A DNA stretch of 64,000 nucleotides, taken from NCBI GenBank assembly GCA_944989445.1, contig CALYLW010000209.1, forward strand, positions 472,370 to 536,369, given 5' to 3'. Source of the stretch: Ampullaceana balthica (taxonomy: Eukaryota > Mollusca > Gastropoda > Lymnaeidae). Positions within the stretch are counted from its first letter, which is position 1. Each line of letters starts with the position of its first letter. The translations under genes and the position numbers were made by a program. The notes under the pieces were generated by a model, which saw only the letters and a program-made list of their open reading frames with translations, had not been told where the DNA came from and did no database searches. Shown here piece after piece: positions 50,676 through 61,800 of the stretch.

Positions 50676-51439
50676 TAGGGCTGTGGAAATTAACTATTAA
50701 TTTCTCGATTAATCGTTAAATTTTTTAAACTGTTAAACAATTTTTAACGATTAATCGACCCATCACTTATAAATGTACTGGAAGTCAAAAAGTAAAATAT
50801 TTTGGCCAATAAATATAAACTTTTTTGCGGAAGATAACACAAACATTTTGGTTTTAAACTATTGACTGACGTGACTGTTCAAAATGTTGATAAAGGTTAT
50901 GTGTCCATTGAGAGAAATCGTTTGCCTACCATGCAATAGGCAATGTTCCCTCTAAGTCTAGCTTCGTTAGTCCGTGTGCAAAGTTAAAAAAAAACAACTC
51001 ATGTGCACAGTTGCACAACGTCCATTTTTTGTGCAATATTTTACAAAATTTGCTGCGTGGTGATTCTAAACTTCTGCGCAGCCGCTATGCTTAAAGGGAA
51101 CATTGCTACCATGGTTCTAACACTTCGCTTACATATCACCTGGAAACCAAACATTCACTACAGTATCAGAAACTTCAGCTGAGAAAATCTAAAGCTATGT
51201 GAACGATTGTTCTGCTTGGCTGGTTATATTGTCAATAAGACCCGCTCATGACTTCAACCAAATTTTTAATAATGTCAATACACTTTTCTGTTTGCGTTGT
51301 TGGTTAAAAGATGTCATTTAAAGAAGACATTCCAGTGTTATTTCGATTTTCGACAAGTACGTTTAATAAATGTTACTTATGACACCATAAATTTCAATTT
51401 TTGGCTTCAATTGAAATTAATGAGTCTTTAACAGCCCTA
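50676..51439. mobile_element. hAT element (TAGGGCTG ends) with nested MITE
   Basis: Ends are TAGGGCTGTGGAAATTAAC on the left and the complement of CTTTAACAGCCCTA on the right. Flanking 8-mers CTATATGG (50668-50675) and CTATACTG (51440-51447) agree at six positions. Left and right subterminal regions share ATTAATTTC-type motifs. No transposase frame. The interior is interrupted at 50934-51105 by another short element. Confidence 0.7.
50934..51105. mobile_element. Nested hAT-like MITE (family A, second copy)
   Basis: A perfect 8-bp duplication CTACCATG flanks it (50926-50933 and 51106-51113). The right end in complement is CAATGTTCCCTTTAAGC; the left end is CAATGTTCCCTCTAAG preceded by an extra CAATAGG. 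The interior (GTGCACAGTTGCACAACGTC, AATTTGCTGCGTGG, TTCTGCGCAGCCGC) is the reverse complement of the copy at 18987-19157. Confidence 0.75.
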
Positions 51440-51447
51440 CTATACTG

Positions 51448-52836
51448 TACTATATACATGTAAAGCCCATGTGATAATTACCGATAATTAAAGGATACAA
51501 AGTAATGTCTTAATTTTATTTAAACAGTTTTTGTTCATTGTTTTGTAAATTAGATTATAAATTCTCCGGAAAATTGGTGATTGGTGTTTTCATCACTATT
51601 TTCTCTTAGTTTTAATTTGGCTTTTGAATTACAAATTATTTACTTAACTTTGTTAATTTTTTTTTGGGTGGGGGGTGTAAATTGGGCTAAGTGACAAGCA
51701 CTAACTGTATTAAGCTCTTGTTAAAAATATTATTATGTTGTTAATTTTGAAAATGTTATATTTGTATTTGAGCTGAAATAATTAAATTAATGGGAGATGT
51801 AATAATAATAATAATATAGACATTAATTTCCATAAAAAGAATTTTATCATAGCAACAGATAATAAAGAGAATAGAACATAATATGTGTCAATAGCTCCTG
51901 AAACCGGAATACTCAATTTCGAAATAAGAACGCGGATGTGGTACATTATTTGATCCATTAAATTGGTAAAAAGTTAATAAATTTTATAGCAATATTAACT
52001 TAGCCTATACATACTATACTTGTATATACAATTCAAAGCCTATAGCCTACCCTATAATTTAATAGCCTTTAATTTTAACAATTAACTAAATTAAATTTTA
52101 TGGCTGGAATTTTCTTTTAATTTAAAATCACTATTTACTCAAGACTTTTTCTTACACTTTCAACTTGGTGCATAGGAGTGAGGGCAGTGTTCAATGGTTC
52201 AAATCAATTGTGTATAGTGTATGGTCATGGGGATCTGCTTGGATGAGGAAAGGGTGTGTATATTGCATGGGTGATAAGATCTTCTTTTTAAACAAATTTT
52301 GATTAGTCAAGTTGAGTTACTTTCAGCTGTAATATAAACTATAAACATAGTTATTATTCGAAATGTAAATAACTTTACATTCTTCAATAATTATAAAAAT
52401 TACCATTTTCAAACTGACAATTAAAAAATTTGACATTGACAATATTTTTGCAAATATAATTATAATTAAAACAACTCGCATATAAATCTTGACTTCAAAT
52501 TAAAAACATAATATTAAATCTGGATCATTTTACATCTCGCCTAATAAACATTTTTGAGGGTATATTAGTAAAATAATATTTTTTTGTGAATGACAGCTAG
52601 AAAATGTACTCTCTTAGATCTTCAGTATTTTTATTTTACTAAGCTTGAAATAGTCTCTACTATTTAAGCCTTTACTTAAAATATACCATTTTATTTCTGT
52701 TTTATCTTCTCTGTTACAGGATTACAGATGCAGATTATATTCTATTTTTTTTAAATTTATTTTATTAATTATTTTTATTCATGAAATTGTGTGTCTGATG
52801 AAAATGTTGTGTTTTTTTTTGTTTTTTTTACTACAG
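51448..52836. other. Upstream region of L3MBTL-like gene
   Basis: AT-rich DNA before the first coding exon. A pyrimidine tract and CTACAG at 52831-52836 form a splice acceptor, so an unlocated 5' noncoding exon lies further upstream. No coding or transposon structure recognised. Confidence 0.4.
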
Positions 52837-52839
52837 AGA

Positions 52840-52872
52840 ATGTCCATCCCACTAATTTCCAAAAATTTATAA
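52840..52872 (+). promoter_or_regulatory. Upstream ORF in the L3MBTL-like leader
   Basis: If splicing joins at 52837, the leader contains an ATG three bases into the exon, giving ten codons (MSIPLISKNL) and TAA at 52870-52872, 21 bases before the main ATG at 52894. Such a short uORF would be expected to lower initiation at the main start. It is real in sequence; its use is inference. Confidence 0.45.
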
Positions 52873-52893
52873 ATATTTACTGGGAAGAGTGAA

Positions 52894-55800
52894 ATGTCAG
52901 ACTTTGATAAAGATGGAATTCTTGTGGATCAAGGAGCTACACCTATGGATCTCTCTGTACCTGCTCAATCACCCACACACTCCAACATAAATGCTGTAAC
53001 GCCATCAACTGCTGTCAGTCAAATTGGTATCAATTCATCCCCTACTTCTGTAGCTAGTTACCAACTCCGTCCTCAACTCAACTTGACTGCTTTTGGGTTC
53101 CAACTTCCGATTGCAAATGGAGCTGTTGCACTTCCTGTCCCTGGGTCATCATCGCAGGTAAACAATAAACTATTTGCATTCGTAATTTTCATAATTACCT
53201 CTGTTTATTATATAAATTTTTAAGAATGGGTTATACTTAAAACGACAGTTAAAAATTTACATCCAGTTTTAATCTTCATAATTTTAACATTGCTTATTGT
53301 TAGAACGAAAGAAGCCTATAGAGTATTTTCAATTAACTAAAAATGTAATATATTATCAGGAGATTCTTTTATCATAACACTTTAAAAAACGTAATTTGGG
53401 AGTAATATCATTTTAATCATTCCAGCCAGTTAATATGGTTCCACAAAGCATTCAAGTAGCTAGAGGAGGCATACCACTTGTTGGCACTGGAATAGGATCA
53501 GGACAGCTCACTTTCCACCCAAGGGTGCAGCCACATCCAGCGTTTCCTCAGGCAATACCTATGGCAACAGCAATGCAACTAACTCTTCAACGTTTGCCAA
53601 CTAAAGGTTAATTTCTTAATTTGATAGAAAATTTTCTTTAACCAGACTTATTTAACCACATATTTAACTTGACACTAACTTGCTATAAGTGTTTTAGATG
53701 CATGACTTTGTTATTTTTGTCAATGAAAAAATGTATTAATTAGAAGTTATATTCAGCTTAAAGAGTGTGTGTGGGAAAAGAATTCTGCAAACAAATTTTT
53801 TTCCCCATCAATTTTCCTCTCGTTTTTTTATCTGCTTCATTTTTTCTGAGTTAACTGAGTGTGCCATGGTTTTTTTTTAAAATTAAAATGAATAAAAAAT
53901 TTTACAGGCCCACAAATAGCCGTTCAAAGAATTCCTGCAAATTCTGCTGTCCCTATACCAAATCACCAAATACAGAAATCGCCGAGCCCAGGAAAAGGAT
54001 CCCATAGACAAAACATGAGCAGTGCAAAGCATATAGTAACTCAGAATCAACAAGCTTCATCTTTTAATGTATCCAATAATCAACAATTAGGGCCAAGAAT
54101 TCATAATGGGCAACAGATTCAAAGGGCTGCAACTCCTTTAGTCACTCAACAAATATCTGCAGCCACTCAGCCTAACTTTATTCAGTGCTTACCGAACCCA
54201 GGGTTGGTTACCCAGAACTCATCCAGCAATGGACATTTGCAGTTACAGTCCAATCAGACAACCGTAGGCAGCCTCCGTGCATCGTCACCTATGGGGACTG
54301 CTACCATAGTAGGATCTCCTCAAATCAGCACTGCAACCATTTTGGCTGGACAACATATTTCTATACAGCCTCGGCCCTCGGTTGCCACATTTATCTCAAG
54401 TGCTCCCACAGGGATTACTTTAACTGTCACCTCCATCGCCCCTAGCCCTGTAACTTTGCAAACATCAACTTCATCGAATTCATCCCAGATCTTATCCTTA
54501 ACTCAGAACCAACATAATCAGCAGCTCTTAAGACCCGTGTCAGGGATTTCTCAAGCCCAGGCACTCCGAGCTGGAATTCCTGTAGTTCTGCCCAGGGGAC
54601 CTTCTTCTGTAAGGCAACTTCCTAAAAGTCAACCTTATTCTCGAATAGCTCAGAAACCTGTAGTTTCAACACTGAGTGGCAATGGAGGAGGGCAGGTGAT
54701 GATGTCAATCCCTTCATTTGTTGGTTCAGTTATGAAAGGACAAATAGGGGTAAGTTTCTAGTTATAATTCATTAAATTTTTATTTATTTATTTTAAAAAA
54801 AAATTTTTTTATAACACTGGGAGTAATTAAAGCAATATGTCTTTAACTTTAAATACAATCTTTATCAGCTGCTTGTGAAAGTTTCCAGTTTAGTTTTGTG
54901 AACAGTTAACATTCTGTAATGATCAGTTTTTATGTCATAAATCAAAAAAATATTCTATTTTTTTCAATATATTTTTAATTTATTGTGCTGATCCTATAGT
55001 TTTATAAACAGTGCTGCAACACAATGATTTGTCATAAAGACTGATATGCATGTTGACACAGACTGTATAAATAAAATATTTGTCAAAACAAGAAATCAAA
55101 AACAAAACTATTAGTGGACATTTGTAATAATTAATTTAAATCAACTAATTGTCAAATCCAGAATATAATACATGTAAACCAAATCTGTTAAAATTTAATA
55201 ATTTCCTTTCAAAAAAGTGTAATTTAAATTTAAAAAAGTTATTTTGCAGAAGTAACAAATTGTGTGTGGTCAGATAATGAAGTTTGAAAAAAAAACATAG
55301 CAGGTCTAAAAAAAATTGAAGTATGCTGATTCTTAAAATTATATATGTTTTATTTTATTTTTAGTGAATTAATTAAATTTATAATTCATGGAAAATCTAT
55401 TTGTAGTTCTTTCCATTTTGCATGTTTATGTAAAAGAATCAGAATAGAGTAATATCCCTAGTTTTTGCAACTTGTTGAACACTAAAGGGCTGTTACAAAT
55501 TAAGTGATTCTTATGAGCAGACTGGTCAACCTCAGAGTCCCATGAAAGACATTCACAGTCGGACAGCTGTGTCCGGGCATTCGGCGTCGGGGATAGTCGC
55601 CACAACTGTACTGACCACTACTGTGAACAGCATCACAACAAGTGTCACATCATCTTTGTCAGCTCCGATTTCAACTGTAGCTGTACCTGCATCCAATTCA
55701 TCTGAAAATGTAAATGGATTTTTTTTTATTTCAACATTTAGGCTTATCAGCTTATCAAACACTTTAGTCATAATCAAATATTTTACACCCAGACCCCCTC

Positions 55801-58800
55801 ATGATTCCTCTTTCTTGTCCTAGTCCTATACTATTTCTAAGATATTCATGCAAGGTTCCATCTTATTTGCTTTAATTAGGTTTAATTTAATTTAATCAGC
55901 ATTTGATTGGTGGTGGTCGGATATCCGGGTTTCCAGCACTATCCGGATTTGCCAAATACTTATGGCAGATCTGGGTCGGATCCGGATATCAATGTAGTTA
56001 AGAATTATTTGAAATTAAATTAATTGAATAAAAGAACAGTTTTTATTAAGGTTCTTAACGGTTAACCGGTCCTGAGATTTGGACCGGTCGGGTTATAAGC
56101 GTAACTTCAATTAGTCGGGATAAGCTTATTACCCGGAGTTCATTTTGGTGTGTGTGTTAAATATAGTAAAACAATCTATTTCAATACGAGAAAAAAATTA
56201 AGTTAAAAAGTTACAAGTATAGATATTTCTTTACTACATAAGATAACAAAGTAAGTTAATTAACTGCATGTTAAACTTAAATTGTCTAAATAAAACAACA
56301 GTTTTTATTGTGGCTCTAAATCATGACTTCTTGTACACCACTCTACATACTCAGTACAACACTGTTCGCTTGGTACACACTACACAGTTCGTTGTACTTC
56401 TTTCACGTTCGTTCATTGAATTCATTGTAAAATGTTCATCATTGACGTTGACAGTGTCACAGTCTGTTATTGTAGATAGCAGATAACTCCATATGTTGGA
56501 TAATAAATAGTATTAAATACTAAATAGAAAGTAGTAAAGTACACCTCCTTAGCTTTTACACTTATATCTGGAGATATCCGGATCCGGCGAAAAGTAATTA
56601 AAAAAACATAACCGGCCACTCCCTACTTTTGATACCTACCTTATGTTAAGTTAAGTTGTATGATGTAAATATGTAATTATTTACTAAGATTTTTATTTTA
56701 AATCAACAAATTATATCAACCTCTAATCTATATGCTTACTAGCAATAATTAATTTTATTGCATAAAGACTTAACCAGACTTCATACTCTGTCAACTACAT
56801 GGTTTGGGGCATGGGTAAAAAAAAATAGTTTAAACTTAGGAAATTTCAAGTATTAGGTTGTTTTTTAATACGTTAAGGTGATAAATATTTTTCACTGATG
56901 AGTAAAGAGATATAATGTTTTAATAATATTTGCTTGCTAAATCATTGAAAACCTTCCTCATTCCAGAGTACAGAAGAAGTGACCAAGCCTACAGTTCGAA
57001 TGTGTCCATTGCCTGTAACACCAGATAGTAAAAACAATCCCAGTGACATTATCCTTAGCGTACTGCCTACATCTGCTCTCAGTCCTTCAATAGCATCCAA
57101 AGAGCAGCTTGAACCTAAGAATGAGATACAAAGCCCGAATATTCTGACTAATGATGGCAATTCTGATGTAGACAAAACTGTGTCAGGTTTAGATTTGGGA
57201 ATGATAAATTCAGATCCAACTGATATGTCCTCTGCTGTTGATCAGCAGGTAAACATTTTTTTTGTACATAATGATTTACACTGTTAATTGATAAACATTG
57301 AATATATGGGAGAAGGTTGTTTGCAGTTTTCCAAAGGAAAGAAGAAAAAAAATTACAAAAGCAAAAGATATATTAAAAAAAAATTATATTGAAAGACTTT
57401 CTTGCACTGACACACCAAAAAGGAGACGAAAATGCATGGTGCCGCTAAAGACTTTGAAAATGAGCACTTTACTTAGCCTATGGATTTGAATTGAATGCCT
57501 AATGCACTTTTAAAAAAATGATTTCTCATTTTTAAATCCTTTATATTAACTCGTGGTGTCTGCTTGAGGCCTTGATTGATTGTTTGTTTGGCGAAAAAAC
57601 TTTGGATCGATTTTTAACCCACTTCCTCATAAGCTAGGGAGCTAAAATTTTGCAGGCAGACTCGTGCTATTGATTAAATTTATGTATCAAAATTTCAGAT
57701 CGATGGCATGTACTGTAATTAAATTATCTCTATTTATCTCTATGTATCGTGTTAATTTTTTAGATAGTGTCGCTGTGCGTATTATATTTACAATACTTTT
57801 TATATATTATATTCCCGATATGTAAATGCTGTTAAATGTTAATCAGTCTCACGTTGCGCACTATGGTAAACATGTTTTTATAACCCTTTTCCCGTGATCA
57901 AATCGAGCTGAAATTTAGCAGGCAGACTGTAGAAGGTTTTTTTTTACTATATATCCTTTATACCCTATATATTTGATGCATAACTAAAATTTTGGATTGT
58001 TGTGCGATGCGTATTATCATGAACATTCTTTTAGTTATGTCTCGTATATAAAGGATTTATAGTTAAAAACTTACAAGTTTTTTAATTAAGTTTTAAATTA
58101 TTGAGTAAAGTAAGTTGAATTGTCTATTCAAACAATGAAATATTTTTAAAATACCTGTTTTAAAAACTCGCAAGGACAAGCAATTAATTAAATCTGACCT
58201 TTCCTTTCTTACATAGGTTTTATAAAGAGGATGCGAGCTATTATTATTAGTGCTTAATGAAAACAGAAACATAATGTTGACTTGACAAACTGACAATAAA
58301 TGGGAATCATTTTCTAAAAAGTCTAAAAACTTTTTTTAACTTCATATTTCTTAAACATTTTAATGAAGTCTGACTATTTTTTTCATGAAAAACAGCTTGT
58401 AGAAATTTATTTATGTTTATGTATATATTTGCTGAAAATTGTTTCAGGGTGGAACATAGGAATGTTTGATGATAAGCATGACAAAAAATCTTTTTTAAAG
58501 AGCATTATGTGCTTTTGATAAAAAATTGGTGTGACATTTGCAGAAATCTTTAAATGGGAAATTAATTAGATATTTCAATTTCAGATACCCGAGACAACAA
58601 ATGTGTCATTAAAAAAGGAAGCTCAACCAATTTCCTTATGTGATAGCTCTCAGACTTCATTAGTTTCTAATACTGCTAATGAAGTATCAACTTTTGCCTC
58701 TTCATCAACCAGTAATGGATTGGAGTCAATTTTGTCAACAGATGTCATTGCTTTGCCCTGCTCTAAAGATGTAGCTAAAGAGCATGACTCAACCGAGTCT

Positions 58801-61800
58801 AAAGAGGGTAAGCAAATGCATTTAATTTCAGATTTTTAAATGCAACACTTCATTTAATAGCATTTAATAATTAACTAATTATATATTAATAATTCGAGAT
58901 GATTTCTGACTAGGCCTGTCAACGAGTACCCGGGTACCCGTTGCCGAGCAAATACCCGGGTAGTAAAATTGCGCCCGGGTACCCTTGAAAATGTTACTGC
59001 AATGTCTATACCAACGGTGGTCGAACTGTGGCTCTTCTGTGTTCACATTTCGGCCCACGATTAATTTATCAAATTATAACTTTTCGTTTGAAATATATAC
59101 TGTGACCTACGTTAACATGAAAATGCTTTAAAAGAAATAACTTGCAACCGGAAGTAAAACAGGGTCACGAAAAACTACAATGTATTTTGATACACCTTTT
59201 TTTCTTGGAACGTGGACCAAATTATTATTTAAAACAAAAAGGTTTTGGTTCTTTGAATTGTTCAAGTAAGGAAAATACAATACAACCCCGGCAATTAGGA
59301 AGGGCAGAAAATGACAGAAATGACCTTGGCTTTGGCTTTAAAATACGCTGCACAACTTTGAGTTACCGGCGAGCCTATATGTTTAGCTAATATAGCCCCC
59401 CCCCCACACACACACTCACTCTTTTCTCCACTCCTATTCCCACAATACTTTTTGAAAAAACAACAAAAAAACCTGGTCTATTAAAGGGTTTAAAAAAAAA
59501 TATTTCAATCATTGTAATAACAAAACTAAATGCAGGGACAAGTCCTCGAAAGTTTGGTTAATTACAACAGTTGTCAGCTATGAATTAGAAATAACCCCCC
59601 ATGGCATCATACGATTAACGCCCTTTATCTTTAAAAGACTTTGTTTAATTGTTTAAGACCCCCACCCCCCAAAAAAAATCTCTTCCATACTCCTCTGCTC
59701 ATTGTTTTTACACCACTGCTGTACTACAGTAGTATTTTAATGTTATCATTTTTACATCGCTGATTCATTACATCTAAATTTGCATTTCCGTAATAAACAA
59801 CGAAGTATAAGGCTAATTGCGGGCATGACAGCACAAATTTTGAGGAGTTTTGAACGGGTAACCCGGGACCCGTTCAAAATTTAGATGGGTACCCGGGAGC
59901 TTCTTCAAAAATATTGACAGCCCTAGTTGTGACTAGCTTATTAATATGAGAATATTCTTCAAACAGATGTCGCAACAACAACAACAAACAAACAAAAACA
60001 GAAATGGGTGTCAATTTCAAGCAGTGTAATCACCCTTTTGCAAATCACACAATAAATCAGCAAAAATAAACATTTTTTAACAAAGTCTACTATGCAACAC
60101 TTTGAATACTTAACTTCAGGATAACCTGGTATGGGGGAAAAGCTAACATGAAATAAAATGTACAATTCAAGAAAGCCAGAAATGCATCTCAAATTAAGTA
60201 TCCACTTGAAGAACAATTTGAAAAAAACGCATTTGTAAAACTAGAAGAAAAAAATTGGACACCATGTGCATGTCAAATGTATTTAAAATCCGCTAAATTC
60301 TTTTCCTTAAAGTTAGGACACAAATTTGTAACAAATTCTGTGTACCAAAGTCTTTTAGAGTTAATCTTCTCACTTAACAATCATTTAATCAAATTGATAG
60401 ATAATTATCAGTTTTGGAGTTTTTATTAATATTTTAATGAGTTATCATGTTTGATTTTCACTCTAGAGAAATACATTAAATCATTTTTGGTTAAAATGTT
60501 TATTTGTTAAGTGTTGTCTTGATTATTTAACTCTAAATATTTAATTATGAACTGAAAATTAATGTTTGCAATAAACATTTACATGTCTTTAGATGAACAA
60601 AATAATCTAAACTATTCCTTTTGTCTTGGAGTTATTTTTCAAAGGATTTAAACTGTACATTATGCTTATTCAATATCTATGTGCCTCTGCCAATCTATAT
60701 ATATAATTCTCTACGTCGCCCAACCATGCGGGACACCACGCACACACACCGACTCTCTAACCCTCCTCCCGCTCCCTTCACCAAAGCAAGTATGTGCAAA
60801 CAAGCATGACGAATGACCCTCACTGGGGTCGACCAATGTCTCGAGACCAACAATGTTCTTTGCGTTCACTTGCATTGTTCCTTTACAGAATAACGGGAGA
60901 TTCGTAGTGTACTGGTTATCACGTCCGCCTTATACGGGGAAGGTCCTGGGTTCCAGCCCCAGCCAAAACATTGGTTTTGTTTTTAATTTTTAAAATGTCT
61001 GTGCCCATTCTTTTACCCCTTTATTGCCAACATGGCTGACCCTTGCTAGGGTTGGCCAATCACAATTTATGGTTGGCAAGCTAATGTGGTAAAGGGTGGT
61101 GGGCATGTAGATAACCACAGTGCAAATGTCTCGAAACCAACAATGTTTGCAATAAACATTTACATGTCTTTAGATGAACAAAATAATCTAAACTATTCCT
61201 TTTGTCTTGGAGTTATTTTTCAAAGGATTTAAACTGTACATTATGCTTATTCAATATCTATGTGCCTCTGCCAATCTATATATATAATTCTCTACGTCGC
61301 CCAACCATGCGGGACACCACGCACACACACCGACTCTCTAACCCTCCTCCCGCTCCCTTCACCAAAGCAAGTATGTGCAAACAAGCATGACGAATGACCC
61401 TCACTGGGGTCGACCAATGTCTCGAGACCAACAATGTTCTTTGCGTTCACTTGCATTGTTCCTTTACAGAATAACGGGAGATTCGTAGTGTACTGGTTAT
61501 CACGTCCGCCTTATACGGGGAAGGTCCTGGGTTCCAGCCCCAGCCAAAACATTGGTTTTGTTTTTAATTTTTAAAATGTCTGTGCCCATTCTTTTACCCC
61601 TTTATTGCCAACATGGCTGACCCTTGCTAGGGTTGGCCAATCACAATTTATGGTTGGCAAGCTAATGTGGTAAAGGGTGGTGGGCATGTAGATAACCACA
61701 GTGCAAATGTCTCGAAACCAACAATGAGTCGGCAGTTAACCCCGACGTTCACTCAAGTTGTTTTGATTTCTTCGTGCTGTAGTTTGTGTCCGTTCTTTCT

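Larger units (their letters stand above)
60561..61722. repeat. 581-bp direct tandem duplication
   Basis: Unit 60561-61141 is repeated at 61142-61722 with no difference that I can see by eye. Each unit contains 133 bp of flanking intron and the first 448 bp of a Helitron. The junction occurs at a shared AATG, so a microhomology-type duplication or an assembly duplication would explain it. Confidence 0.92.

Noticed and set aside
55553..55777. 74-residue minus-strand ORF
   Set aside because: Antisense of L3MBTL-like exon 55521-55709.
57298..57489. 63-residue basic ORF (FPKERRKKITKAKDILKK) just after an L3MBTL-like exon
   Set aside because: Lies in an intron and has no acceptor joining it in frame that I can see; similar to a nuclear-localisation-like peptide but too short to support. 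Could be an alternative exon only if transcripts show it.
60898..60968. Functional tRNA gene (Ile-UAU or Val)
   Set aside because: Acceptor stem does not pair, the T-loop lacks the TTCGA core, and it sits inside a Helitron fragment duplicated in tandem.
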